A stretch of 64,000 nucleotides of DNA from Paenibacillus sp. FSL H7-0331 (GCF_001956045.1 NZ_MRTH01000002.1:186001-250000), one strand, 5' to 3'. Positions 25,808 to 35,488 are shown, counted from the first letter of the stretch. Notes: generated from the sequence alone by a model not told the origin. Numbers and translations: made by a program.

Positions 25808-26110
25808 TTGCCTTATGTGATGAAGCATGCAATTACATCAAAGCTGTATACCTGTATGCTGGTTAACGGCTATAGGCTGCCTTATTATGGGACCAAATAT
25901 TGGGATGATGAAGAAGCTGCCCAGCTTGATTACCTTAATTTTTTGAACATACAGGGCGTGGCTGATCCGGATTCATGGCAACTGCTGGAGCTCACCGAAA
26001 ATCAGTTGAAAATGTGCAATGTGAAGCTTAAAAATGATTCGCGATTTATCCTTCATTGGGACCAAGTGGTGCAAGCGGCGGTTGCAAGTATTTCTCCGTC
26101 AGAATTGTAA
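25808..26110 (+). CDS. Hypothetical protein (TTG start)
   Basis: A 100-aa soluble protein rich in Tyr, Leu and acidic residues (GYRLPYYGTKYWDDEEAAQLDYLNF is its central part). I do not recognise a family. TTG at 25808 lies six nt after GGAGGAG, the best ribosome site here. Its last 65 bp overlap the 3' end of the convergent uridine kinase gene, so the two coding ends are mutually constrained. Confidence 0.65.
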   Translation: MPYVMKHAITSKLYTCMLVNGYRLPYYGTKYWDDEEAAQLDYLNFLNIQGVADPDSWQLLELTENQLKMCNVKLKNDSRFILHWDQVVQAAVASISPSEL

Positions 26111-26687
26111 GTAGGCTAATGCCGACTTCGTTGTGCCCACCTTCGGGTATGATGATGTCGGCATATTTTTTGGAGGGCTCGATAAATGCTTCATGCATCG
26201 GTTTTACGGTGGATAGATATTGATTGTATACGGATTGAATGCTGCGGCCGCGTTCTTGAATATCACGCAGGACACGACGGAGAATACGCACGTCAGGATC
26301 TGTATCTACGAACACCTTGATATCGAGAATACCGCGCAACAGCTCGTCCGATAAGACGTGCAGTCCCTCTAGTATAACGATCGGGTTTGGAAGCAACTCA
26401 ATCGTTTGCTCAGAGCGTGCATGCTTGGCAAAATCATAGGTTGGGGAATGGACAGTTTGGTTAAGCTTTAACAACTTTAATTGTTGCAGCAGCAGCTCGT
26501 TATCAAAAGCGAAAGGGTGATCATAATTGATCAATTCGCGCTCAGCCAATGGTAATTCGCTATGGTCGCAATAATAATTGTCCTGGGAAATGAAAGTAAT
26601 TTGTTCACTGCCGAGCTTGTCGATGATGGAGCGGGCTACGGTGGTTTTTCCTGATCCGGTACCGCCTGCAATTCCGATGATAAGCAT
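26046..26687 (-). CDS. udk: Uridine kinase
   Basis: A P-loop nucleoside kinase, 213 aa, phosphorylating uridine and cytidine in pyrimidine salvage. Walker A is GIAGGTGSGKTT (residues 5-16), followed by SQDNYYCDHSELPL (the DxYY substrate motif), the NYDHPFAFDNELL segment, IVILEGLHVL and the lid arginines RRVLRDIQERGRS. AGGAGG lies 11 nt before the ATG at 26687. Length is normal. The 3' end overlaps the convergent 25808 gene. Confidence 0.95.
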   Translation of the reverse strand: MLIIGIAGGTGSGKTTVARSIIDKLGSEQITFISQDNYYCDHSELPLAERELINYDHPFAFDNELLLQQLKLLKLNQTVHSPTYDFAKHARSEQTIELLPNPIVILEGLHVLSDELLRGILDIKVFVDTDPDVRILRRVLRDIQERGRSIQSVYNQYLSTVKPMHEAFIEPSKKYADIIIPEGGHNEVGISLLTILTEKYLQPPLAPLGPNEG

Positions 26688-26898
26688 AAATAAGTAATCC
26701 TCCTGCGTGGACGCTTGGTTTGCGAGTCAATCTCGTTATTCTATCATAAACATAAGGTGAAGACGAGAGTAAAAGGATGGTGCAGGGTTCTGTAGCGTAC
26801 AAGCAAGGATTGTGGTATGCTCTTTGGCAAACACAATTTATACTTGTCATAACCAATTATCCCATCCTACGGTTGTGGGCATTGAGGAGGTACTTATT

Positions 26899-27294
26899 AT
26901 GAATAACGATTTTATCCAGATTAAGTCCTTGCAGGGTGATTTGAAAATTTCGCACAAAAAAAGTGATTTTGGTATTACCGTTTCCACCGAAGAGCTGGTC
27001 TATCAGAAACCGCATGTTAACTATTATTTCAAGCTTGCGCACATTACAAGTATCGTTCCGTTCGATACTTCCGAGAGCAAGAAGATCACTTTTCATAATC
27101 GGCGTTCCTCGGGTAGTGAAATCATAACCATGTCTCAAGGCATACCGCATTACCGTTTTCATGTGAGTCAGGCTTATGTGCATAATCGCAGCGGTATATT
27201 TCAATTGGGAAATGCTCAATTTATATTGCCTATTGTGAATGATTTACTTAAAGCGATTTCCAAATATGCGGGTTTAAGTGGAATTGAAATCTGA
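26899..27294 (+). CDS. Hypothetical protein
   Basis: 131 aa, soluble, not recognised. It has alternating hydrophobic/polar strands (IQIKSLQGDLKI; FGITVSTEELVYQ; YYFKLAHITSIVPF) consistent with a small beta-rich domain, perhaps PH-like (the SIVPFDTSESKKITF stretch resembles membrane-proximal PH-type folds), but that is only a suggestion. GAGGAGG is eight nt before the ATG at 26899; the in-frame ATG at 26812 has no ribosome site. Confidence 0.7.
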   Translation: MNNDFIQIKSLQGDLKISHKKSDFGITVSTEELVYQKPHVNYYFKLAHITSIVPFDTSESKKITFHNRRSSGSEIITMSQGIPHYRFHVSQAYVHNRSGIFQLGNAQFILPIVNDLLKAISKYAGLSGIEI

Positions 27295-27336
27295 ATACGA
27301 TGAAGTTGGAAGAGGAATTGCAGGGAGGATCAACTA

Positions 27337-28674
27337 TTGGCTACACACGCATCAACCGCAAGCATCACTACCAAAAGTAAACTGCCTGTTATGGCCAGTG
27401 TAGTTATTGCTATGCTGGTCGCTTCTATGGATACGACAATTATTAACACAACGATGCCGATCATTGCCAAGGAGCTGGGCGGGTTTGAGCTGTATGCATG
27501 GAGCTTTGCCTCGTACATGGTCGTATCTACAGTCGTCGCTCCAGTAGCAGGACGAATATCCGATTTGTACGGACGTAAAACGATATTTGCAGTAGGTATT
27601 ATCATTTTCTTATTGGGTTCTTTATTGTGCGGTTTCGCAAATACGATGTTACAGTTAATACTGTATCGTGCGGTACAGGGAATCGGCGCGGGTGTCATGA
27701 TGCCGTTTCCTTCGATTATATCGGGAGACTTGTATCCACCAGAAAAGAGAGGCAAGATTCAAGCGTTTTTCACAGCCATGTGGGCGTTATCTGCTATTTT
27801 GGCACCTATGCTTGGGGCATTATTCGTACAGTATACGACATGGCGCTGGATTTTTTATATCAATATTCCTTTATGTCTGATTTCATTGCTATTGCTTAGA
27901 GCGTATAAGGAAGTGTACATACCGAAGAAATCCAAGGTGGATAGCTTGGGTGCAGTGCTGTTTGCTGCTGGAGTCAGTATGCTGCTGCTAACAACCGTTG
28001 TTGAAAATTATATATGGGCCTATGCTGTTGTAGGTGTCATCATCCTTTTTGGATTTTATTTGTATGAACGGCAGCATCCTTCTCCGATTGTTCCCTTAAG
28101 CTTGTTTGCGAATCGCTCGATTTCGGGAATGAATATGAATTCGTTTCTTGCATGTGCAGCATTATTCGGTGTTTCCAGCTATGTCCCGTTATTTCTTCAG
28201 GAGGAAGGTCATAGTTTATTTGTTAGCGGCTTGGCCCTGCTTGGGGTATCGTTTGGGTGGATGGTCGTTGCGGTTCCAAGTGGTAAGTGGACAGTGAAAT
28301 GGGGCTACGGGAAGCTGATTATTATCGGCAATGTCCTGCTGATCTGTTCGGGTGTGATGCTGCTCTTATTAAAGCAGGGGACTGGATTCTGGTACGTATT
28401 TTCGGTGATGGTCGTTCAGGGACTTGCTTTTGGCTTGATCTTCACGGTGGCTACGATTGGGTCTCAACAGCTGGTAGATGCCAATCAAAAAGGAGTTTCG
28501 ACTTCCATGCAGTTGTTTTCGCGTAATATCGGAACGGCGGTTGGTGTGACGGTAATGGGTGCCTTTTTGACAAAAGGATTGGATGTATACAGCGGGTTTC
28601 ATGCCTTATTCATGTATGGCTTTATAGCTAGCTTGGTGGCTCTTGCATCGTCGTTTGTGCTTAGAAAGGTATAA
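27337..28674 (+). CDS. MFS transporter, DHA2 drug:H+ antiporter family
   Basis: 445 aa with many hydrophobic segments. Motif A is GRISDLYGRKTIF between helices 2 and 3; helix 1 carries the DHA2-like VASMDTTIINTTMPIIAKEL (aspartate in helix 1), and motif C-like PMLGALFVQYTTWRWIFYINIP lies in helices 5-6. It probably exports drugs or toxic compounds. The start is TTG 27337 after GGGAGG. It is 42 bp behind the hypothetical gene, possibly cotranscribed. Confidence 0.9.
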   Translation: MATHASTASITTKSKLPVMASVVIAMLVASMDTTIINTTMPIIAKELGGFELYAWSFASYMVVSTVVAPVAGRISDLYGRKTIFAVGIIIFLLGSLLCGFANTMLQLILYRAVQGIGAGVMMPFPSIISGDLYPPEKRGKIQAFFTAMWALSAILAPMLGALFVQYTTWRWIFYINIPLCLISLLLLRAYKEVYIPKKSKVDSLGAVLFAAGVSMLLLTTVVENYIWAYAVVGVIILFGFYLYERQHPSPIVPLSLFANRSISGMNMNSFLACAALFGVSSYVPLFLQEEGHSLFVSGLALLGVSFGWMVVAVPSGKWTVKWGYGKLIIIGNVLLICSGVMLLLLKQGTGFWYVFSVMVVQGLAFGLIFTVATIGSQQLVDANQKGVSTSMQLFSRNIGTAVGVTVMGAFLTKGLDVYSGFHALFMYGFIASLVALASSFVLRKV

Positions 28675-28706
28675 TTCGTTTGCACTCAGAAAATTATAGA
28701 CAATAA

Positions 28707-28783
28707 GATCCCCTTGTAGTGGACACTCCAAAAAAACCTCATGTGATCATGAAGGAAAGAGTGAACAGCAAGGGGATATTTTT
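28707..28783 (+). terminator. Wide hairpin after MFS gene, possible mobile-element remnant
   Basis: ATCCCCTTG (708-716 of 28 kb) and CAAGGGGAT (28769-28777) form a 9-bp stem, inner CACTC/GAGTG pair also matches, and ATTTTTATG follows. It can act as a terminator. The segment TAGTGGACACTCC plus AGCAAGGGGATATTTTTATGCCCAAGAAG also resembles the left end and orfA start of IS3-type elements, but no transposase follows. Confidence 0.4.
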
Positions 28784-28919
28784 ATGCCCAAGAAGTGTAA
28801 ATCGATTGTGTTCCCGTTATCGATGTTGAATCTGCGTTATTTCGAGGACGTCTTAAATCAGTTACGCTATATCTATAGATCGGACATACGATCGAGCATA
28901 TATCAGGGAGGTTCAATAG

Positions 28920-30254
28920 ATGAATCAACAAATGAAAAAATGGCTTCCAGCCAGTGTGGCTGCCGTCATGGCAATGAGTATAATAGCCGGCTGTGGGAAT
29001 GATACCCCTGCACCAGCTCCAGCAGCAGATTCAGGGAAAACGGCAGCTGCCAAGCCATTCGAGGGCAAGAAGCTTACGGTCGTTACCGCTAACCATCCAT
29101 GGGGTGAGGCAATCAAACCGCTGCTACCGGAGTTTGAAGCCCAAACGGGAATGAAAGTGGAGGTCCAAAGCTTTTTCGAGGATCAGCTTACACAGAAGCT
29201 GACTGTACAATTTACTTCCGGTTCGGCTACGCCTGATGTGTTCATGTATCGTCCTTTACAGGAAGGTAAGCTTTTTTACAAAAATGGATGGGTACAAGCA
29301 CTGGATGAATACGTAAAAAAAGATGCCAGCTACGACTTTGAAGACTTTACGAAATCGTCCATAGGATCAACGACGGTAGACGGCAAGCTGGCGGGTATTC
29401 CCATCATCACTGAGCAGGAAATCCTTTATTATCGTAAAGATCTATTGCAAAAAGCGAACATTGCCGTACCCAAAACCTTGGACGAGCTGACAGCGGCCGT
29501 GAAAAAGCTGCATGATCCAAAGTCGGAAATGTACGGATTCGTAGCCCGTGGCCAACGGTCTCCGCTGGTTACCCAGGTCTCGTCCTTCTTGTATTCCGAA
29601 GGTGGCGATTTCACTAAAGATGACAAGGCAACTCTGAATACGCCCGAAGCCATTAAAGCTTTTACAACCTACAGTACCTTATTAAAAGATTATGCGCCTC
29701 CAGGTGTTCTTAATATGTCCTGGCCTCAGGCACTCGGTATTTTCGCACAAGGTAAGGTTGCTTTTATCACAGATGCCAATTCACTCTACAAAAACACGAC
29801 GGATCCCGAGAAGTCCGTCATTGCCGATAAAGTGGGCTACGCACTCTTCCCGGGTGGTCAAGCAGGCTCGAAGCCTTATAACATCACCTCATGGGGCCTT
29901 GCAATGAATTCAAAAACAGCCAATAAAGATGCTTCCTGGGAGTTTGTGAAATGGGCAACCGGCAAGGATGTCGTATTGAAAACGCAAAAGCTGGGTAATC
30001 CAGGTCCTCGCGCGTCGGTGTGGGATAAACCTGATGGAGTATCTGGCTTCCCGGCCGAAATGGTTCAAGTTATTAAGGATTCGTCCAAAGGTGGAGTCGA
30101 TCATGACCGTCCGGTTGTGATCGGTGTAGGCGAAGCACGTGACGTGGTGGGCAGTATTGTGCTTCAAGGTATGACAGGTGGTGACATAAAGGCAGCCGCA
30201 GATAAAGCGAATCAAGAGCTGCAGGTTATTATCGATAAAGAAAAAGGTAAATAA
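28920..30254 (+). CDS. Sugar ABC transporter substrate-binding lipoprotein
   Basis: 444 aa, family 1 extracellular solute-binding protein. The lipobox is IAGC (Cys near 25) with an Ala/Pro linker after it. Typical features follow: LTVVTANHPWGEAIKPLLPEF, a hinge with SGSATPDVFMYRP, and the late GGVDHDRPVVIGVGEARDVV. With two permeases downstream it forms a CUT1-type importer; the sugar is unknown and an external ATPase such as MsmX would be needed. GGGAGG precedes the ATG at 28920. A YesM/YesN pair follows and probably senses the substrate. Confidence 0.92.
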   Translation: MNQQMKKWLPASVAAVMAMSIIAGCGNDTPAPAPAADSGKTAAAKPFEGKKLTVVTANHPWGEAIKPLLPEFEAQTGMKVEVQSFFEDQLTQKLTVQFTSGSATPDVFMYRPLQEGKLFYKNGWVQALDEYVKKDASYDFEDFTKSSIGSTTVDGKLAGIPIITEQEILYYRKDLLQKANIAVPKTLDELTAAVKKLHDPKSEMYGFVARGQRSPLVTQVSSFLYSEGGDFTKDDKATLNTPEAIKAFTTYSTLLKDYAPPGVLNMSWPQALGIFAQGKVAFITDANSLYKNTTDPEKSVIADKVGYALFPGGQAGSKPYNITSWGLAMNSKTANKDASWEFVKWATGKDVVLKTQKLGNPGPRASVWDKPDGVSGFPAEMVQVIKDSSKGGVDHDRPVVIGVGEARDVVGSIVLQGMTGGDIKAAADKANQELQVIIDKEKGK

Positions 30255-30271
30255 ATAATTAATTACATGAA

Positions 30272-30302
30272 GGAAGGGCCGGTGGCTATGCTGGCCCTTT
30301 CC
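30272..30302 (+). terminator. Intra-operon hairpin between binding protein and permeases
   Basis: GGAAGGGCC and GGCCCTTTCC pair with one bulged T, without a long T-run after it. Such hairpins behind binding-protein genes commonly stabilise the upstream message or partly terminate, giving excess binding protein over permease. Confidence 0.6.
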
Positions 30303-30332
30303 GTATTCCAGTCAGGAAAGGAAGCTACACAG

Positions 30333-31208
30333 ATGAGTGAGAGCTGGTTTGATCGCAATATTAAATGGATTTATACGATGCCCGCAGTGTTATTTGTATT
30401 GATTATGATGGTATTTCCAATTGTGTATACGCTTAGGATCAGCTTCTATGAGTGGAGTATGTCCGCGACGACTCCGCCTACTTGGGTCGGTCTCAGCAAT
30501 TATAGTGCTCTGCTCACAGAGAGTCGGTTTTGGCAATCTGTTGGCAACACCTTTTACTTTACCTTTGCTGCGCTCATTCTTGAAACGATACTGGCTATAG
30601 CGATAGCCTTGCTATTGTATCGGGATTTTCGTGGTAAAAATATTGTGAAAACGCTGTTCCTGCTGCCGATGGTTGCGACACCTGTTGCGATGGGGCTAGT
30701 ATGGATGTTGATTTACGAGCCTACGATCGGGATTGCCAATACGCTGCTTAAATCACTTGGGCTTGATCCATGGCTGTGGCTGGCTTCGCCCTCTCAGGTT
30801 ATTCCTTCGCTAGTCATCGTAGACGTATGGGAATGGACGCCAATGATCGCACTGATCGTAATGGCCGGTTTGTCCACTCTACCTAGCGACCCTTATGAGG
30901 CGGCCGATGTCGACGGTGCTACGCTATGGCAAAAGTTCCTTTACATTACTCTTCCTTTGCTGCGACCGACGATCATCGTAGCCGTCATGCTGCGCCTGAT
31001 TGATGTGCTTAAAACATTCGATATTATTTATGCGACCACACAAGGCGGTCCTAATCTGGCATCAGAAACATTGAATGTATATGGCTACGTGCTGGGCTTC
31101 CAGTATTTTAAGCTGGGGATGGCTTCTTCACTGCTTGTGATGTTTTTCGCTTTGGTTATGGGCCTTACACTCATGATGATCTGGATTCGTAAAAGGCTGG
31201 AGGCGTAG
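30333..31208 (+). CDS. Sugar ABC transporter permease (MalF-like)
   Basis: 291 aa, six membrane segments, first at residues 13-37 (YTMPAVLFVLIMMVFPIVYT). The EAA loop is EAADVDGATLWQKFLYITLP. CUT1 family. I take the ATG at 30333 after AAAGGAAG; an in-frame ATG at 30267 would put the hairpin inside the coding region and add residues absent from the family. The following permease begins 4 bp after the stop. Confidence 0.9.
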   Translation: MSESWFDRNIKWIYTMPAVLFVLIMMVFPIVYTLRISFYEWSMSATTPPTWVGLSNYSALLTESRFWQSVGNTFYFTFAALILETILAIAIALLLYRDFRGKNIVKTLFLLPMVATPVAMGLVWMLIYEPTIGIANTLLKSLGLDPWLWLASPSQVIPSLVIVDVWEWTPMIALIVMAGLSTLPSDPYEAADVDGATLWQKFLYITLPLLRPTIIVAVMLRLIDVLKTFDIIYATTQGGPNLASETLNVYGYVLGFQYFKLGMASSLLVMFFALVMGLTLMMIWIRKRLEA

Positions 31209-31212
31209 ATGC

Positions 31213-32031
31213 ATGATGAAAAAGAAAGGCGCTAATAATTGGGTATACACCTTGCTTACAATTATCGTGATGGCTGTGTTTTCATTCCCATTTATCTGGA
31301 TGCTGCTGGCTTCCTTTAAGACGCAGGCACAGATCTTGTCGTCTGGACAGTTTTTGTTTTTCAAACCGACCTTTAAAAATTATGTGAACGTGTTCGAGCA
31401 GTACGAATTTATGCGTTTTATCGTGAACAGCTTTATTGTTGCGGTAGGGTCCACGCTTGGTTCGTTGCTGCTCGGTTTACCGGCAGCCTATGCTATTGCC
31501 AGATACCGTCTTCAGGGGCTTGGACTGGTGATTCTGGTGGCAAGAATTATTCCGGGTATTACGTTTCTGATTCCATGGTTTATTCTTTTCTCAAGCCTGC
31601 ATTTGGTCGATACGTACATGGCACTGATCCTAAGCCATATGCTGGTCGGACTGCCTTTTATTATTTGGATTATGATTTCGTTCTTTGAGGGGCTACCGCT
31701 GGAAATTGAAGAAGCGGGGATGATTGACGGTTGTACACGGTCTCAGGTGTTCCTGAGAATTATTTTACCGATCTCGGGAGCGGGAATCATAACGTCCTCA
31801 TTGCTATCGTTCATTTTCTCATGGAACAACTTTATGTTTTCGATTATACTGGCTGGAGATAAAACAAAGACACTGCCGATTGCCGTATTTAACTTTTTAT
31901 CCTATTCGGATATTAACTGGGGTGCACTTATGGCTGCAGCCTGCATCATTACATTGCCGGTTTTGATTATCGCTTTATTGGCGCAGCGGTATATTGTTAG
32001 CGGCTTGGCTGCTGGAGCGGTAAAAGGATAG
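31213..32031 (+). CDS. Sugar ABC transporter permease (MalG-like)
   Basis: 272 aa, second CUT1 permease, six membrane segments. N-terminal helix TLLTIIVMAVFSFPFIWMLL, MalG-type FKPTFKNYVNVF, and the EAA loop EIEEAGMIDGCTRSQVFLRIILP. Two adjacent ATGs (31213, 31216) follow GGAGG. No ATPase gene is linked. Confidence 0.9.
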   Translation: MMKKKGANNWVYTLLTIIVMAVFSFPFIWMLLASFKTQAQILSSGQFLFFKPTFKNYVNVFEQYEFMRFIVNSFIVAVGSTLGSLLLGLPAAYAIARYRLQGLGLVILVARIIPGITFLIPWFILFSSLHLVDTYMALILSHMLVGLPFIIWIMISFFEGLPLEIEEAGMIDGCTRSQVFLRIILPISGAGIITSSLLSFIFSWNNFMFSIILAGDKTKTLPIAVFNFLSYSDINWGALMAAACIITLPVLIIALLAQRYIVSGLAAGAVKG

Positions 32032-32136
32032 TCATGCTTAGAAAAGTGGGGAGCCTGTTGCTGTTGGTATGCTCCAAGCAAGCTCTTGGTAACAATACTT
32101 TGTGTGGTTAATAATCAGCAGGAAAAAGGAGATCAT

Positions 32137-33882
32137 ATGACTGTAGCCAAAAGGAATACGTATCGTAAAATGGTACTCATCATCTTTCTCCTGCTGATTC
32201 CGATAGCTTGTGTATACATGTATTCGCATCAGGTTAGCGTTCAGGTACTTCGAGATGAGATACAGGGAAATCTGCTGAGTCGTCAGCAGTTTTTTATTTC
32301 ACAGGTAGATGGAGCTGTTGACCAATTAGCTATGTTTCCTGTCATTGTTGCTCAGGACCCTTTCATCCGTCAATATGTAGATAAGAAAGACAGCGATATC
32401 ATGGATCGGCTTCGTTTGCAATCACGTGTAATCGAAAAGCTGGGTCTGCAGAGTGTATCAAGCGATTGGACGAATGAATTAAGTATTTATTTATCTGAGG
32501 ATCGGCAGGCTTTATCTTCCAACATTTTTGTGACCTATAATGATGCTTATATGAAGCAGCCGATCCAGGTGAACTGGTCCTATGATAGAGGAAATGGCAA
32601 GTCAGGCAGCGATACATGGGTCCGGCAAATAGCACAGCCTGCGTCCGCTACCACTTTACAGCAGGCTCAAGTTGTGTATGAAGTGCGTTTATATGCGGAA
32701 AACATACGCTTGATGCTGGACCACTTCAAAGCAGGTGGCAAAGGGGATCCTTTTCTATATGCGCCTGGACTCGCTGCTATTCATAATCACAGTGTTGATC
32801 CCAAGCTGACTCAAGAAGTTATCAAGGATTTGGATCTGAAATCGCTCCAATCAGATTCCGGTAATCGTTTGCTGGATTTGGAGAATGATAAATTTCTGGT
32901 CAATTATGTGAAATCCAATACATTGGGTTGGTATTTGGTCGATTATGTGCCATTGGAGCAAACATTACAGCCCATTAATGCCAGTAAGAACTTTTTCTAT
33001 GTCTCGATGGGACTGCTTCTGATCGCAGGAATTGCTGCCGCTTATTTGTTGTACAGACATGTTCAAATTCCTATCGGCAAGCTGCTGCAAAGCGTTCAGC
33101 AAATCAAACGCGGCGATTATTCAGGACGGATTCAATATCAGACTCATAATGAGTTCGACTTTCTGATTCGCCGTTTCAATGAGATGACTGAACAAATGCA
33201 GGAGCTGATAGAGACTGTTCATGCAGAGCAGCTGCGTTCTCGCGAGGCTACCTTAAAACAGCTGCAGGCACAGATCAATCCTCATTTTTTATACAATTGT
33301 CTTTATTTTATTAGTAACATGGCTATGCTGGAGGATAAACAATCGGTAGTAGAAATGGCTAATAATCTGGGTGATTATTATCGCTATACCACAAGGGTGG
33401 AAAGGCAGCTTGTTACTGTCAGCGAAGAGCTGCAGCTCGTTACTAACTATCTGACGATCCAGAATTTACGGATGAACCGCTTGTGTTTCAATATGCAAAT
33501 CCCGGAATCCATGCTGCAGCTGAAAATTCACCGGTTATTGCTGCAGCCGCTGGTGGAGAATGCAATTGTCCACGGCCTGGAGCGAAAAGTCGGTAAAGGT
33601 GTGATCCGAATCTATGGCGAGTCGGATGGTGGGGAACATCGAATTATTGTCGAAGATAATGGCCAAGGGGTTTCTGCAGAACGGCTGAGTGAGCTTCAAA
33701 AAACGTTAGATGCGCCCATGTCCGATGAAATAGGCTGCGGTGTATGGAACATCCACCAGCGGCTCCGGTATCAGTTCGGCAGAGAGGCAGGTCTTAGGCT
33801 GATGGCTGCGGAGAAAGAAGGCTTCAAAGTAATTGTGATATGGAGGGAATCCCCGGATGTACCAGATCTTAATCGTGGATGA
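32137..33882 (+). CDS. Sensor histidine kinase, YesM family
   Basis: 581 aa. Two membrane helices (residues about 14-32 and 285-305) flank an extracellular sensor domain of roughly 250 residues; a HAMP domain follows (QIKRGDYSGRIQYQTHNEFD), then the His_kinase region QINPHFLYNCLYFISNMA with the phosphorylated His, and a HATPase_c domain (LLLQPLVENAIVHGLE; VEDNGQGVS). It phosphorylates the next gene product and likely senses the sugar handled by the upstream importer. ATG 32137 follows AAAAAGGAG. Its end overlaps the regulator gene by 26 bp. Confidence 0.92.
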   Translation: MTVAKRNTYRKMVLIIFLLLIPIACVYMYSHQVSVQVLRDEIQGNLLSRQQFFISQVDGAVDQLAMFPVIVAQDPFIRQYVDKKDSDIMDRLRLQSRVIEKLGLQSVSSDWTNELSIYLSEDRQALSSNIFVTYNDAYMKQPIQVNWSYDRGNGKSGSDTWVRQIAQPASATTLQQAQVVYEVRLYAENIRLMLDHFKAGGKGDPFLYAPGLAAIHNHSVDPKLTQEVIKDLDLKSLQSDSGNRLLDLENDKFLVNYVKSNTLGWYLVDYVPLEQTLQPINASKNFFYVSMGLLLIAGIAAAYLLYRHVQIPIGKLLQSVQQIKRGDYSGRIQYQTHNEFDFLIRRFNEMTEQMQELIETVHAEQLRSREATLKQLQAQINPHFLYNCLYFISNMAMLEDKQSVVEMANNLGDYYRYTTRVERQLVTVSEELQLVTNYLTIQNLRMNRLCFNMQIPESMLQLKIHRLLLQPLVENAIVHGLERKVGKGVIRIYGESDGGEHRIIVEDNGQGVSAERLSELQKTLDAPMSDEIGCGVWNIHQRLRYQFGREAGLRLMAAEKEGFKVIVIWRESPDVPDLNRG

Positions 33883-35488
33883 TGAAATGCATGTGGTGGA
33901 ACGTTTGGCGGGAACGATGGATTGGGAATCGCTCGGAGTTGAAACGGTTCACAGGGCGTATTCCGTTCAAGAGGCTTTGGTCCTGCTTCAAACAACGACG
34001 ATTGATATCCTGATCACAGACATTCAAATGCCGGGTATGACGGGCCTCGAATTAATCGCCATAGTGCGGGAAAAATGGAAACGAACAAAATGTATTTTGT
34101 TATCCGGTTATGCCGATTTCAGCTATGCTCAGGAAGCGATTCATCATGGAACCGCTGATTATTTATTGAAGCCTGTATCCGAGGAGCAGGTTCGTGAAAC
34201 GGTCCAGCGTGTGCTTCAGCAGATTCAAGCCGAATGGGAAGATATTGTTTCCCAGCAGCGTATTCAGCATACACTGAAGGAAAACTTGCCTTTACTGAAA
34301 GGGAATCTGTTGAATGAACTGCTGCAGGGAAGAAGATACGGGGCTGATACTTGGAAGCCGAGAATGCGCGAGTTAAGTATTCCGGATTTTCAGGACAGTC
34401 CTTTTGCTATGATTATGGTGCGGATGGAAGAGCAATTTTTGCATTATGACGCTCATAGTCTTTCCTTGTTTGAATATGCGGTAAGCAATATTGCTGAGGA
34501 ATTATTTTCGCCGCATTATGATTTATGGCATTGTAAAGATAGTCATGATTATTTGGTGTTTATGTTGAAATGTAAAACCAGCAGTATCCAAACCGAGGTG
34601 CAGCAGCATTTGGAGCGTACATCCAGCGAGCTGCAAAAAGCGGTATCGACGTATTTGAAGGGGAAAATTTCCGTGCTTGTGAGTAACTGGGGTCAATTTC
34701 CTGAAGATGTGACGACCCTTTATAATCAAGCCTTGTCGTTATTTCGCAAAAGGATTGGCAGCGAACACAATCTGTTTATGACAGCTGCGGATACTCAGAT
34801 CAATGATGAACCGTATCGAACCCTGCAGCGGCTGTATGAGCTTCCAACATTAACGCAGTTACTCGAAGCCGGACGCTGGAAAGATGCGAGAGAAAAACTG
34901 CTGGCCGTATTCGAAGAATTAAATAACCAATGGTCACAGTCACAAGAGTATGTGCTGGAAGTATTTTTTACCGTGTCTGCTGCCTTTTCTTATATTACTC
35001 ACAAAAATGGGAAGCAGCTTGCCGAGCTTATGGGCCCGGATTATTATAAGCTGACGGAGGGATTGCCATTTCGTTCGGTAGGGATGCTGCGTGATTGGAG
35101 TCTGCGTGTACTTGACCAACTTAAGGCGGATATGGATAAGGAGGTTCAGGATTCACGCTCATTGATCGTTCAGCGTGTGCAGCAGTTTGTTGATCAGCAT
35201 CTAAGCGAGGATGTTTCCTTGCAAACCATTGCAGATCATATTTATCTGCATCCTGTTTATTTGTCAAAAATATATAAGCTGGAGACGAACCAAAATATTA
35301 CGGATTATGTGTTTCAGCTTCGTATGGAGAAAGCGGCGTACTTGTTGAAAAACAACCAAGATAAAATCTATGAAATTGCCGAAAAGCTGGGCTATCAGCG
35401 GGCACATTCATTTATTCATGTATTTAAAAAGCATTATAGCATGACGCCGCAGGAATATCGGGATATTCATACGGCGGGAAAGTTGTGA
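33857..35488 (+). CDS. Response regulator, YesN/AraC family
   Basis: 543 aa. N-terminal receiver domain: acidic pocket VDDE (8-11), phospho-Asp in TDIQMPGM (D55), Lys in LLKPVSEEQ. A long middle region of unknown fold follows, then two AraC helix-turn-helix motifs at the end (DVSLQTIADHIYLHPVYLSKIY and IYEIAEKLGYQRAHSFIHVFKK). It starts at ATG 33857, nine nt after GGAGGG inside the kinase gene. It probably activates the sugar ABC operon just upstream, as in Bacillus/Paenibacillus YesN systems. Confidence 0.93.
   Translation: MYQILIVDDEMHVVERLAGTMDWESLGVETVHRAYSVQEALVLLQTTTIDILITDIQMPGMTGLELIAIVREKWKRTKCILLSGYADFSYAQEAIHHGTADYLLKPVSEEQVRETVQRVLQQIQAEWEDIVSQQRIQHTLKENLPLLKGNLLNELLQGRRYGADTWKPRMRELSIPDFQDSPFAMIMVRMEEQFLHYDAHSLSLFEYAVSNIAEELFSPHYDLWHCKDSHDYLVFMLKCKTSSIQTEVQQHLERTSSELQKAVSTYLKGKISVLVSNWGQFPEDVTTLYNQALSLFRKRIGSEHNLFMTAADTQINDEPYRTLQRLYELPTLTQLLEAGRWKDAREKLLAVFEELNNQWSQSQEYVLEVFFTVSAAFSYITHKNGKQLAELMGPDYYKLTEGLPFRSVGMLRDWSLRVLDQLKADMDKEVQDSRSLIVQRVQQFVDQHLSEDVSLQTIADHIYLHPVYLSKIYKLETNQNITDYVFQLRMEKAAYLLKNNQDKIYEIAEKLGYQRAHSFIHVFKKHYSMTPQEYRDIHTAGKL

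Noticed and set aside
28784..29002. 72-codon frame overlapping the sugar-binding protein start
   Set aside because: Frame overlaps the signal-peptide coding region of a clear gene and has only a few codons before it diverges; at most an insertion-sequence remnant.
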